A program made the translations under genes and the position numbers. Below are positions 48,383-59,639 of a stretch of 64,000 nt of DNA, piece after piece. The notes under the pieces were generated by a model. It was not told the origin of the DNA and searched no databases. It saw nothing but the letters and a program-made list of their open reading frames with translations. This DNA comes from Pohlia nutans (Eukaryota; Streptophyta; Bryopsida; Bryales; Mniaceae). Where the stretch lies: the NCBI GenBank assembly GCA_022496805.1, contig CM040091.1, positions 20,016,336 to 20,080,335 on the forward strand, in the 5' to 3' direction. Position 1 is the first letter of the stretch. Every line of letters begins with the position of its first letter.

Positions 48383-48924
48383 CCCCTAAATGACAGAGGG
48401 GGTAAGGGCAAAACCTAAACGTGTTATAAAATGTTGCTTCTACAACTTCAATGAAGTTTGGTCCAAAAGAGAAAATGAGAAGCACGATGTCTAGTAATTA
48501 TCCCTACGGTCAAACTTTCAAAAAATGTTTTAGATACTCATTAAACGAATTTAGAATCATTTATCGTTGAATATTCACCAAAATTATAAATTTTATTTTT
48601 AGAATTTGAAATTTGGTATGATTGGTTGAAACTAGACATTCTATTCTAAAGTTCAAAAAAGCAAAATTTTAGAAAGAGGGAACATCATTACTTTCCCGAA
48701 ATAGTAAGTTTTGTAACACTAGGACAATGTTGAGGTGTTTGTCTTTGAAAATTTCTCCTTGATGGAGTTTAACTCCGATTGACATGATTCAAATTGGGTT
48801 GGAAAGTAGACTTGATTTCCTATTTGAAAATATTTTTTATTTTCCAAAAAAGTTTTTATTTTCATCTCGGGCAGCCCGTAAAAAAGGGCGGCGACCATAA
48901 AATGGTTGATCGGTCACTTAGGGG
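48383..48924. mobile_element. piggyBac-like element, family G copy 2
   Basis: 542 bp from CCCCTAAATGACAGAGGG to CGGTCACTTAGGGG. It shares the TTAA at 48379-48382 with family H copy 2 and has TTAA at 48925-48928 on the right. It is inverted relative to 23119-23659. Confidence 0.93.
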
Positions 48925-48928
48925 TTAA

Positions 48929-49075
48929 TAGATGCAAGGTTCGTCCATGCAATTCATTATGTTGTGAAAAATTTAATCATGAAAGAATCAGATCCTATAA
49001 CTCCGGAACTCATGAATAACATTACATATATTGGTAAGAGATTTTAAAAAAGAAAGTCAACATAGGATGTCCTAA
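48929..49075. mobile_element. Possible family B remnant
   Basis: Directly after a TTAA, with aactcatgaataacattacatatattggt resembling the conserved middle of family B. The ends are not preserved. Confidence 0.35.
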
Positions 49076-49442
49076 AAAAAATACAACATACAAAATACAA
49101 AATACAAAATACAAAGACTATAACTCCAAAATTGAGAGAAAATTTGAGGTTAGAAAATACGGGGCCCGGAAAACGCGGGCCTGGAAAAAATGAAAAAAGC
49201 GAAGAAGAAAGAAACCCTATTTTATTTTATTTTATTTCATGTGGCCAATTTTTTTTTAAAAAAAACTTCCTTTCCATGTTTTGATATTATGATAAATAAC
49301 GTCTCAATAATGTAATACTACCATCGGTGATCATGCTATAGAATTAATGATTACATCATAGTTGATTTTGCACATCAGCCCTGCACATGTAACTGAGGAC
49401 TAACACGGAAGTATCTGAAATGTTAACTGGATGAACACCATG
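49076..49442. other. Spacer with microsatellites
   Basis: It contains an (AATACAA) run at about 49084-49117 and TTTTA repeats at about 49220-49236. No gene. Confidence 0.5.
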
Positions 49443-49444
49443 TA

Positions 49445-50477
49445 CAGTGGGGTCCAACATGGAATGGCGTTTTTGGTTTCGCAATGAGAAATGTTTTAGT
49501 ACTGCCAACTTTGGAAGCCTCCCGAGAGCTCAAAAATTGGTATCTTACTACGAAATTTTTACCAGAGACTCATCTTTAAGTTAATTATATGTATGCCAAA
49601 TTTCAAGGCCGAAAGATTCACCCAAAAAAAGTTATTCAGAATCTACCAACATTGGTAGCTGTGGAATTTTTTTCACTGCTGCCAACTTTGACAGCCTCCC
49701 GAGAATGGAAAAAAAAAAATCCTTATTTTGGTTTTTTTTTGGTAGAAACCAATTTGTGTTAATAATATATGGTAAAAATCTCAAGTCTAAAAGATTAGTA
49801 AAAAAAAAGATATTCCCAATCTACCAACATGTGTAGTTGTGGGAAACAATGGGGGAAACCATTTCATTGCTACCAACTTTGACTACTATGTTGGTAGATT
49901 AGGAATAACTTCTTTTTGGTGAATCTTTTGGCCTTGAAATTTGGCATACATATAATTCACTTAAAGATATTTCTTTGGTAAAACTTTCGTGGTAAAATAC
50001 CAATTTCTGAGCTCTCCGGAGGCTTTCAAAGTTGGCAGTATTCAAAGTTGGTAGGAATGAAATGGTTTCCCCATTGTATCCCACAACTACACATGTTGGT
50101 AGATTGGGAATATCTTTTTTTTTACTAATATTTTAGACTTGAGATTTTTACCATATATTACTAACACAAATTGGTTTCTACAAAAAAAAAACCAAAGTAA
50201 GGAAAAAAAATTTCCATTCTCGAGAGGCTGTCAAAGTTGGCAGCAGTGAAACAATTACCACAGCTACCAATGTTGGTAGATTCTGAATAACTTTTTTTGG
50301 GTGAATCTTTCGGCCTTGAAATTTGGCATACATATAATTAACTTAAAGATGAGTCTCTGGTAAAAATTTCGTGGTAAGACACCAATTTTTGAGCTCTCGG
50401 GAGGCTTCCAAAGTTGGCAGTACTAAAACATTTCTCACTGCGAAACCAAAAACGCCATTCCATGTTGGACCCCACTG
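49445..50477. mobile_element. 1-kb foldback element with TA flanks
   Basis: A giant inverted repeat: left arm 49445-49880 and right arm about 50041-50477 pair along most of their length. The middle (49881-50040) is itself an inverted copy of an arm segment (gagctctc.ggaggctt.caaagttggcagta). The ends are CAGTGGGGTCC and GGACCCCACTG, flanked by TA (49443-49444; 50478-50479), which suits a Tc1/mariner-type foldback element. No transposase. Confidence 0.85.
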
Positions 50478-50605
50478 TACTACCAATTTTATGGTTTTTC
50501 ATCCTCTCCAACCATTGTACATTTATACGCTTGCTTATTCAAGGATAATCATGTCATCCATTTCTTCTTCCCGTCTCTGACTACGTGCTGCGTACTTGTA
50601 ATTAA

Positions 50606-51196
50606 CCCTAAAGGACCAAGGATTCATGGTTTTAAAATGACAAAGATCCTTAATTGAACGAAGTACAAATTTTATTCACAATTTCTCATCCATCATGCAC
50701 TTTTTGCAATGTGAATTTTTTACTACATATTTTCTAAGAAGTTAACTTCATGCATGTGTGAATCAATTAAAAAATGGATGATTTGTGAAATTTTTAAGCC
50801 GTATTTCATGTTGCAGTAATTCACCAAACAAATTCTAAGATCTTGAATCAAAAGTGCTCTCAAAAAATTCAACTCCTAGAATTAAGCAAACGAATAATCT
50901 CCAAAAATCACTACACTTAGAGTATTACGTTTCAAACGATTCCGACAAATTTCATCCGCAGATTGTCAGTATCTTATTCGTAATCAAATTACAAAGAATT
51001 TTGAATTTTAAGTTTCAAATTTTATAGAAAAGTATTAAAGATTGCAATCATAGATTTATCCATATGAATAGAATTTAAAATTCACAACGTAAATTTTTTA
51101 TTCATACATCAAGCTCAAAATATCCGTCTTAGTTGCATTTTATAATGCATCTTTGCAAAATTGTCCAATTTAAAAAGGATTGTAAGCATTTAGGGG
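50606..51196. mobile_element. piggyBac-like element, family A copy 5
   Basis: 591 bp starting CCCTAAAGGACC after TTAA 50602-50605 and ending GCATTTAGGGG before TTAA 51197-51200. The subterminal motif begins 81 bases from the left end because the first part resembles family B, so this copy looks chimeric. Confidence 0.87.
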
Positions 51197-51436
51197 TTAA
51201 GGTTATTTTTGTAAATATTTAGACAAAAATAAGAGTATGTTTAAAATATGATAAATCTATACAACTATTTCTAAAAATATCAAAAATGTTTGTTTGAATG
51301 TCTTTAGTTCTTTGTGAAATTCAAAATTCCATAATTAGTTTTTAAAAATTTCCAATATTAAAAACTTGGAATTTTATCTTGTCTAAATTCTAAAATTATA
51401 CTAATTTGACATTCTAGTATTAAAGCAGACTTTTAC

Positions 51437-51988
51437 TATAAACGTTCTCACCCCTCTTCTAATTAGGCAGCTTTGCAAAGATGAATAAAAAAATGCAACC
51501 AACTGAAGAGGGAGTTTTTGAAGTTGGTGTTTGGATAAAAGTTGAACATTATATGGTTAGATTTGCAATCGTTATCACCAATATTTTTGTATAAAATTTG
51601 AAACTCGAAATTCAAAAATATTTTGTAATTCGATTATAAATAAGATATCGACAATTCGTCGATGAAATATTTCATGATGGGTTGAAATGTAATACTCCAA
51701 GTGTAACGATTTTTGGAAGTTTTTTGGTTTCTTAATTTTATGAGTTGAATTCCTTGAGAGCAATTTTATATTGAAATTGTCAATTTTCTTGGTGGGTCAC
51801 AGACTACAACATGAAACGAGGCATAATTTTTTCACAATTCATCCTCTTTTTTATCTGATCACAAGTGAATGAAGATATCTTGCCATAAAATTTTGTTGAA
51901 TTTATTTTCATTGCAAAAAGTGCATGATGGATGAGAAAATGTGGACGAAATCCACATCATCCAAAAATGGATTGTTGGTCCTTAAAAG
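51437..51988. mobile_element. piggyBac-like element, family A copy 6 (inverted, decayed ends)
   Basis: About 552 bp in reverse orientation; the complement of the subterminal motif (GCAAAAAGTGCATGATGGAT) lies about 55 bases from its right end. Termini are eroded (TATAAACGTTC at left, GGTCCTTAAAAG at right). Confidence 0.75.
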
Positions 51989-52631
51989 AACTAGGGCTTC
52001 GCTGCTCTTCGCATTACAGCGACGATTGATATCTTATGATACGTTGGTACATATTTAGGAAGAAATTGGTATATGTGATATTATATAATACATACAACAG
52101 TGGTATGTATATGTTTGTGTAATGAAAATATAACTAATTTTATAATATGTAAACAAGTATACTTTTTATTCAAAGATGGTTTATATATATTGTGCATGTA
52201 ATTTAAATATATATATATATATATATATATATAATTCTATTATATTTAGTTTTGGAAATAGTATCATGTTTGATTGTGTGATGCAGTCTCTTAGATGTTG
52301 TCTCATATTAGAAATATTTGAGTTAACCGAAAATAACTCCATCTAACCTCTTCTTTTGCTCTACTTCTAACCTCTTTTTTGAACTATACTTGGGTTGAAT
52401 AGTGTCATGTCATAGCTTGTCCCCTTTTTGCTCTACTTCTAACCTCTTTTTTGAGCTATACTTGGGTTGAATAGTGTCATGTCATAGCTTGTCTCCTTGT
52501 GGGCCATGGGCTTGGAGCTTTGTTAGATGAGGTGTGGAGAATAATAACAGTGGCTTGCTTTAGATTGTCTCCCAACTCATCATGAACTAGTTTTTGGTCT
52601 ATTTATATTTCAATATGTGTTCAAGAGGAGT
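51989..52631. other. Spacer with TA repeat and 72-bp tandem duplication
   Basis: A (TA)n run lies at about 52207-52233. About 52354-52425 is repeated at 52426-52497 with few changes (gctctacttctaacctcttt...catagcttgtc). No gene. Confidence 0.8.
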
Positions 52632-52634
52632 TCA

Positions 52635-53021
52635 AGAGGAGTTTGCTAAAACTTTCCTCTTTGAGCTGACTTTTCGGTTAACTCTATTGTATGTTGATGT
52701 TTCATGATTTACTTTATATGCAATGTCAGTTGCATATGCTAATGCAAACACTCCACATGATGAATTGTTTAGTTGTTGCAAAACATTTGCATATTTAAAG
52801 TGGAATGTTATAGAAGGCATGAGTTGTTGGAGTTTTTGATTTATGTCATGTGGTAACAAACAGTTTGGAGGTTTTTTGGAATCATCTTGGTACTGTATAT
52901 TATTTGGTTGTATGTCGAAACAGTCAGGGTGTAACTGGGCCGAGACTTCAGCTGGGAAGCAAATTTTAGTCGACTTTATCATGTTTTGAAGCGACTGGTA
53001 TCCAGAAAGAAACATGCGCAA
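52635..53021 (-). pseudogene. Ulp1-like (C48) peptidase C-terminal fragment
   Basis: A frame of about 129 codons whose centre, QQLNNSSCGVFALAYATDIA, is the catalytic-cysteine region of Ulp1-like peptidases. The upstream catalytic His and Asp segments are missing, and the tail after TYNRVN is unlike the usual MRSHL ending. The wording differs from the OTS-type protease at 9371-15456 (DCGLFLLHYI), so it is not a recent copy of that gene. Peptidases of this kind also occur in transposon-encoded proteins. It lies in the same orientation as the adjoining ATG1 pseudogene. Confidence 0.72.
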
Positions 53022-53139
53022 ACTTTAGAACTTGATATTGCGAGATGCAGACCTCAATTAACAAAGAATGCGATACAAGAATGCGGGGAAAAGCCATCTG
53101 TTTGTTACCGGAATGAGACCAAAGAGACATGGCAATCAC

Positions 53140-54818
53140 CTGAACATGATTGTTCCCACTGAAATGAGGTCGCCAAGTCACTATTTGGTAAAGAATGGCC
53201 CCCACACTCCAAAGATCTGCCTGCAAGGACCCCACATTTAAAACAAACCCGTATGAATGACAGGAAACTGATCAAACGTTACTACACCTCTAAAACCCAC
53301 AGTCTCCTTACCTTGGACCCAGTAATCATGTGTTACAGTGCCCTACAAGGATCCTGTATGGATTTGCAACAACCTAACAACTAAATATGAAGGGAGCGCA
53401 GTAGATCAACATTTGACCTAACAAATGTTATTAAAAACTATCCCACAAATGTATTCACAATCACGCATATTAAATTCAAGCGCAAACCTCGCAACATAGT
53501 CTCCTGGCAAAAACACGACAAAAGGCGTGATGCAAACCCATTCAATCAACATTTAAACATACCTTTGTCAAAGAGCATAAAGATCGATCTTTCTCATAAG
53601 ACTAAATTCTAGGAATAGAACTTCTACCTTTGCATCGTATCTCTTTAACTGAAGAATCTCCGGAGCCATGGACAGTGGAGAGCCACACAAAGTCTCCACC
53701 ATGCCCTGCAGCATAAGTGACTTGGAAAATCCGAAGTCCGCTATCTTCAGCACTGCATGAACATCGTCTGTAGACAACAGAAGATTCTGCAAGGATCTAG
53801 TGTCAGACACCCATGAAAATTTACATAAATTCCATGAGACATTTTAACCCCGAAAAGACCAAAGATTCATAATTTCAAAAATGACCAATCTGACTGATCA
53901 TATTGTGAAAAGTATAATCCAGATGAGGCTAAATTTTATATCCCCAAAATCTATGAAGAACATTGCATGTGCTGGTCACAAATCAAATAAAATTGGACAA
54001 GATAAAGCCTCCACATGATCTACTCAAAAGACATGGTCCACTAAGGGTTTCAATTTCCGAGCGACAAATAAACTCAATGTCAGTGAATTAAAGCATAATT
54101 GAAATTGACTAAACACTCATTCCATGACAAAAATATTACAAATTCAAAAAGGAAATTATGACCAACCTGAGGTTGGAGGTCACGGTGAATCAAATCATAA
54201 TTCCGTAGAACCTGCAGCCCAACTCTTGAGACAATTGCAAAACCAACAGATGGTTCAACCAAGGTTTCGATTCAAAATTCAAGAGAATTATCTGTGAAGA
54301 GAACAACCCTTATAAAACACATACCAAGCTGCCGCATGAAGTGTCGTGCCACCAATTCAGTAATCTTACCATAATGCTGAATGTACTCGGCCAAATCCCC
54401 ACCAGCGCAATACTCCAACACGAGATAGATCATATTCTAGCCCTGCAACAACCACTCACCCCGTAAAAATCAAAATCCTGTCAATTCACGAAATTAGGGT
54501 TATGCGAGAAATCAAAACCCTATGGATACTGACCTCGGCGATGTCGTACAAGCGAATGCTATTGGGATGATCAGTGCACTGCAAGATGGCAATCTCGCTC
54601 CGTAAGCTCTCTTGGAACTTCTTGTTGAGGCGCTCGGTGGCAATCTCCTTGATGGCCACTTGAAACCCCGGGTGCTACTTGTGATGGGCCTTCCACACCA
54701 CCGCGAAACTGCCCGCGCCAATCTGTTGCGTCACAATGTACTCCCCGATCACGCGCTGATGCCCACCGCCGTGCCCCAGATGCGGAGAATTGCTGACAAC
54801 CCCGAGTCGCCTCGCCAT
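53140..54818 (-). pseudogene. ATG1: ATG1/ULK-type autophagy kinase, truncated pseudogene with introns
   Basis: Exons on the minus strand: 54818-54534, 54442-54325, about 54225-54167, 53786-53628, 53220-53140. Exon 1 reads VIGEYIVTQQIGAGSFAVVW (Gly-rich loop), KAHHK, then an in-frame TAG, then VAIKEIATERLNKKF with the ATP-binding Lys. Exon 2 starts G-TAG-NMIYLVLEYCAGGDL, a second in-frame stop. Exon 3 has LIHRDLQPQ where an active kinase has HRDLKPQ. Exon 4 has [11 protein letters not shown] (DFG) and [10 protein letters not shown]. Exon 5 reads ADLWSVGAILYQIVT. The rest of the kinase and the C-terminal part are missing. Introns with GT donors are kept, so it is a duplicated and not a retroposed copy. 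A family B transposon sits in the intron between exons 3 and 4. Confidence 0.92.
53848..54047. mobile_element. piggyBac-like MITE, family B copy 3, in an ATG1 pseudogene intron
   Basis: 200 bp from CCCCGAAAAGACC to GGTCCACTAAGGG, with TTAA at 53844-53847 on the left and a decayed TTTC on the right. It carries the family motif gaacattgcatgtgctggt. Confidence 0.8.
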
Positions 54819-55414
54819 CGCCACTTCGAGATGAGAAAAATTACTCCAGCAACCCCTGTACTGCAAAATTGAGCGAGGGCACCAAACGTGTAGGGCTTGC
54901 TTCAAGGCAGAGTAGCAACTATCCTATTTTGTGGTATGCGAATTGGAATGAAGAACTCTAATTCTAATTGGAGAATCCTACTACTGTCCCATGCGAACCA
55001 GCAATTATCATCAGAGTGAGGAGTTGGAAATCAAAGATGGCCTGCACAAAAAGTGAGTCATCTCGTCAGAATACGAAACCCTAGCCTAGAGCTTCATGCT
55101 ACCATAGACAACGCAAACAGAAACAGCAGATATCTTGGCCACCTACAAAAAAAAGAGGTTTTCAACACAAAGCGTCATCGCACGCCGAAACGCTCAAATG
55201 CCGAAACACCTAAACGAGCAAGGCTTGAATGCGGACAGGTCGCGAATGTGGACAGGGCTGTGAACCGTCATCGACATAGTTGGAACGGTCATGGAGACAA
55301 GACAAAATAGAATTGTCATGGTGACGAAATGAAACTGTCCTGACGACAAACCTACCATCCAATGCAGGCTAAACCAGCTCCGACTTTCGTCGTCATTGGA
55401 ATTAATGTATAGTA
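54819..55414. other. Upstream region of the ATG1 pseudogene
   Basis: CG-richer near the pseudogene start. The exon 1 frame stays open upstream to 54905 without family features. An 85-codon plus-strand frame at 55053-55310 shows nothing recognisable. Confidence 0.4.
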
Positions 55415-55603
55415 CAATTGTTCATATTGTGGGAAAAAATAATTTAGATGGGATTTTTATTTTATTTTATTATAAAATCGATTAAAAACATTGCACATGT
55501 TGGCTAAGAAATAAATAAATTTGAGCAAAAGAAACTCTACATAGGACGTACTCAAAAATGCTAAAAAAGAAGGGTCCGATTTGGCCTTCTTGGTCTTTAT
55601 GGG
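55415..55603. mobile_element. Family B MITE remnant, copy 4
   Basis: Shares aaaacattgcacatgttggc and the right end TTGGTCTTTATGGG, followed by TCAA (decayed TTAA, 55604-55607). The left end is lost. Confidence 0.55.
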
Positions 55604-55607
55604 TCAA

Positions 55608-56289
55608 GATAAAAACATTTTTATTTGTTTCTCTAAAGATATCTGTACATTGTAATATTAAGGTTTTGGAAAACAAATTGCACCATCATGCACATACCAT
55701 AAAATTATCAATCTCTTGAAGGTTGAGTTTGAAAATGAGTGAATTTTTCAACTTTTTTCAAAAAGGATTTTAGAGGATAATTTGCGCATTTATGTTTCTT
55801 TCATGTTTGTGAAGTTGAATTTTTAAAAATTTATTTTGTATTTTTAAAAATTGACTATTACTTAAAAATGAAAAAGAAAAAATGGAAAATATTTGAACAC
55901 AATAAATAAATATTTTAGTTTTCAAAACTCAAATTTTACATCATTGATTGAAATTCCATAAGATTAAAACATTGATTGTATCTTACAAAGAATTGCTAGG
56001 GTAAAGGAAGAAAAATAAATGTTTTATTTTAATATTGCTAAGATTGTCCAAGATCTTAACTTCTAGGCATTGTACAATCTCAAAATAATGCCAAATTTCA
56101 ACTACTAAATTAACCAAGCTCGATGATAGAAGATGATTCCAATATATACAAATGTAGCATATTTTACGCTTGCATACAGATTATGAAATCCTACTAGCAT
56201 TACCATCCTAGGCTTTAATGGACATGCCATTTTGTCTTAAACTTGGGCTCCTAAGGGTTGCCCCATTCTTGATTAGACTAGCCAAAGAC
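55608..56289. other. AT-rich spacer
   Basis: Nothing recognised. Confidence 0.5.
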
Positions 56290-57250
56290 TTTGATGATTA
56301 AGGTTCTTTCAAATAAGAGTCTATTCACAATGAAATGTAGTGTCTTAACTTGCCGAAGGGTCAAGATGTTCATCAAAGGGTTAAGATGTTGACAACTACC
56401 ATAGCAATGATGCTTTATGAAATGGCGTATTAAAACTGGTCCAATAAAAGGTCAAAGCACTCAACAAAGAGTTAAGATGTTGGCAACAAAGCAATTATGC
56501 TATGACATGTCTCAACTCCATGAATAAAAGATCAAGATGCTCAATAAAGGATCAAAATGCTCATGAAAGGGTCAAGATGCTCAATAAAGGGTCAAAATGC
56601 TCAATGAAGGGTCAAAATGCCCAATAAAGGGTCAAGATGATGACAACCACTATTACAAAGATGGTCTAGTCATGTAGTGTGCCTCAACGGCTCAACAAAG
56701 GGTTTCAATGCTCAACAAGGGGCCAAGATGTTGACAACAATCTGATAGCAAAGATGCTTTATGAAATGGTACAATGTTTTGATCGGCTCATCAAAAGGTA
56801 CAACGTCCATTGCAAAGATGCTCCGATGTGACTCAGTTGGCTCAACAAAGAACCAAGATGCTCATTACGGGGGCAATGATCAAGATGTTGACAACGACCA
56901 TAGCAAAGATGCTTTGACGTGTCTCAACTGGCTCAACAAAAGACCCATTTAACAATGACCATATCAAAGATGCTCCAACATGTCTCAATTGTCTCAACGA
57001 AGGAGCAAGATACTCAACAAATGGTGAAAATGTTGACAACGACCATAGCAAAAATGCTCTAGCATGTCTCAACTGGCTCAACAAAGGGTCAAGATGTTCA
57101 ACGAAGGCCATAAATGTTCACAATGATCATAGCAAAGATGATCTATGAAATGGTACAATGCCTCAATCCGTTCAACATGTGATCAAAATGCTCAACAAAA
57201 GGTTACGATGTTGACAATGACTAAAGCCAAGATGTTGTAAACATGAAGAG
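56290..57250. repeat. Degenerate minisatellite of GGTCAAGATGCTCAACAAA modules
   Basis: Short modules (AAGGGTCAAGATGCTCAATA, about 20 bp) occur dozens of times, combined into higher units of about 80-130 bp that also contain TTGACAACGACCATAGCAAA and GTCTCAACTGGCTCAACAAA. Copies are diverged and the order is irregular. Open frames across it are by-products. Confidence 0.85.
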
Positions 57251-58499
57251 AAACATGTAGAGAACAATCGAGAACAATGGATAAAGTAGTTGAGGAAGGT
57301 TCCAAGAAGGTAGTTGGAGATGGCGAAACGGTTATCGATTGGTGGGTTGGAATAAATCTCAATCTGGAACAAGGGCCAATTTATTGACTCGTCATACACC
57401 CTTTTGAAGTGTCACTTACCATCCAATAGGTGATGATGCTCTAAGTAGATTTGCCAAGTTTTAAATAAAGCCTCATACTAGCAAAACTCATGAATGCAGT
57501 CGCCAAACATGCTACCCTACGTCATAGTTAGTTTCAACATTTATTAATTCTTTTTAATTAATTTTTGGCCAAAGGTAACCATAACATTTTTAGGCTAGTA
57601 CTGTGCAATACAACCTTTTTTGAGAATCAACAAATGAATAGGGAATTGATGATGTGCAACAAGTAGAAACTATTAAAAAAACAAAAGTTTGTTGAGTTGT
57701 GAAGCCGTCATTCGGTAGAAAGGGTTTTATTCTATAAAAGATTATGATTCTTGCAATGATTGTGCGATTTTGATTCCCGAGGGTGAATAGTGGGGTTGCT
57801 AAAGAATGTTATGACATGAGTCATTTAGAAGTTGACTTTAGTCTCTACAAGTGTGATGTGAAAATTGAATTTCAACAACAAAGAGTTGAATATGACCCTA
57901 AACATAAGATATTATTGTCTTTATATTGGTGGAGACAATGAAGATCAAATTGGATGTAGGATTGTTATATTTGACTACTAGACAAGGTATTGAACATGAC
58001 ATTTAACGTAGAAAGCACCCAAAACCAATATGTAGACTATGTCTAAAACAATGAAGCATGTGACTCTAAATTGTTTTTTGGTATCTATTGTTGATCATTC
58101 AACATTTTGCATTTGGTCTAATTTAAACTATTTAAAGAAGCAAAAAACATAAATTTATTGAATCACATGTCATAGATTTTGGCTAACTACCTAATGGTTT
58201 AGGGTTAGAACGAACTTTTCACTTTAAAAAATTTGCAAGAATTTAATTGTGTAGAATAAAGTTATAAAAAAATATGCATTCTTTGAGATCCCTTTTTTTC
58301 TTTGAGGGAAAACATTCCTTAGATTTCACGATTGCCACACATAGGCTCAATAGCATGAATTTTTGGTTTTAGGTACTTTTACCTTAGTAGACCTCCTCGT
58401 TTGCGAGACAATAATTTTTTCTCAGAATGTATGTGATATATTTCAAAATATTCTTCGGCATTCATGATTATTTCATGCCAGTTGTTTAACAAATTTGAC
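57251..58499. other. AT-rich spacer
   Basis: No gene recognised. Confidence 0.45.
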
Positions 58500-59635
58500 A
58501 CTTGTCTAATTTGACAACCCGTATCAAATGCCTAATACGAGGTCAAGTTGGAAAAAGACATTACAACAATCATTGTGTGTAAGTAAATCATTATTTGTCA
58601 TGAAAAAGTTGTCACATATCACCTTGTGTTAGGTTGTAACTTCCTGAAATGTGACGTGAAAACTGACACATACCTAATTAGGCAGTCAATGTCAAATGTC
58701 TTGTACAACGTCAAGTTAAAAAAAAGCGTCATACTTTACAGCCTTGTTTGAGTGTAGGTAGATTATTATTTCTCGTCAAAAAGTGACACATATTATCATG
58801 TGGTTGGTTGTAACATATCACCTTGTGTTAGGTTGTAACTTCCTGAAATGTGATGTGAAAACCGACACATATCTAATTAGGCAGTCGATGTCAAATGTCT
58901 TGTACAACGTTAAGTTAAAAAAAAGTGTCATACTTTACAGCCTTGTTTGAGTGTAGGTAAATTATTATTTCTTGTCAAAAAGTGACACATATTATCCTGT
59001 TGTTGGTTGTAACATATCACCTTGTGTTAGGTTGTAACTTCTTGAAATGTGACTTGAAAACTGACACATATCTAATTAGGCAGTCGATGTCAAATGTCTT
59101 GTACAACGTCAAGTTAAAAAAAAGCGTCATACTTTATAGTCTTGTTTGAGCGGAGGTAAATTATTATTTCTCGTAAAAAAGTGACACATATTATCCTGTT
59201 GTTGGTTGTAACATATCACCTTGTGTTAGGTTGTAACTTCTTGAAATGTGAGTTGAAAACTAACACATATCTAATTAGGCAGTCGATGTCAAATGTCTTG
59301 TACAACATCAAGTTAAAAAAAAACGTCGTACTTTACAACCTTGTTTGAGTGTAGGTAAATTATTATTTCTTGTCAAAAAGTGACACATATTATCCTGTGG
59401 TTGGTTGTAACACATCACCTTGTCGTAGGTTGTAACTTCTTGAAATGTGACATGAAAACTGGTACATATCTAATTAGACACCTGATGTCAGATGTCTAGT
59501 ACAACGTCAAGTTAAAAAGCAACGTTGTACTTTACAACCTTGTTTGAGTGTAGGTAAATTATTATTTCTAGTCAAAAAGTGACACATATTATCCCGTGGT
59601 TGGTTGTAACCTCCTGAAATGTGACGTGAAAATCG
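58500..59635. repeat. Tandem array, exact 199-bp period, about 5.5 copies
   Basis: The marker ACCTTGT-GT(T/C)(A/G)... of each unit starts at 58621, 58820, 59019, 59218 and 59417, each 199 bp apart. Units share GGTTGTAACTTCCTGAAATG, TCTAATTAGGCAGTCGATGT and TTGTACAACGTCAAGTTAAA. Outer units are most diverged. No indels change the spacing across four periods. Confidence 0.96.
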
Positions 59636-59639
59636 AATT

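Noticed and set aside
436..51200. Interstitial telomere repeats
   Set aside because: CCCTAAA occurs singly at transposon ends, never in tandem, so these are not telomere remnants.
58500..59635. CRISPR-like array
   Set aside because: Units are contiguous 199-bp repeats without unique spacers, in a plant nuclear context.
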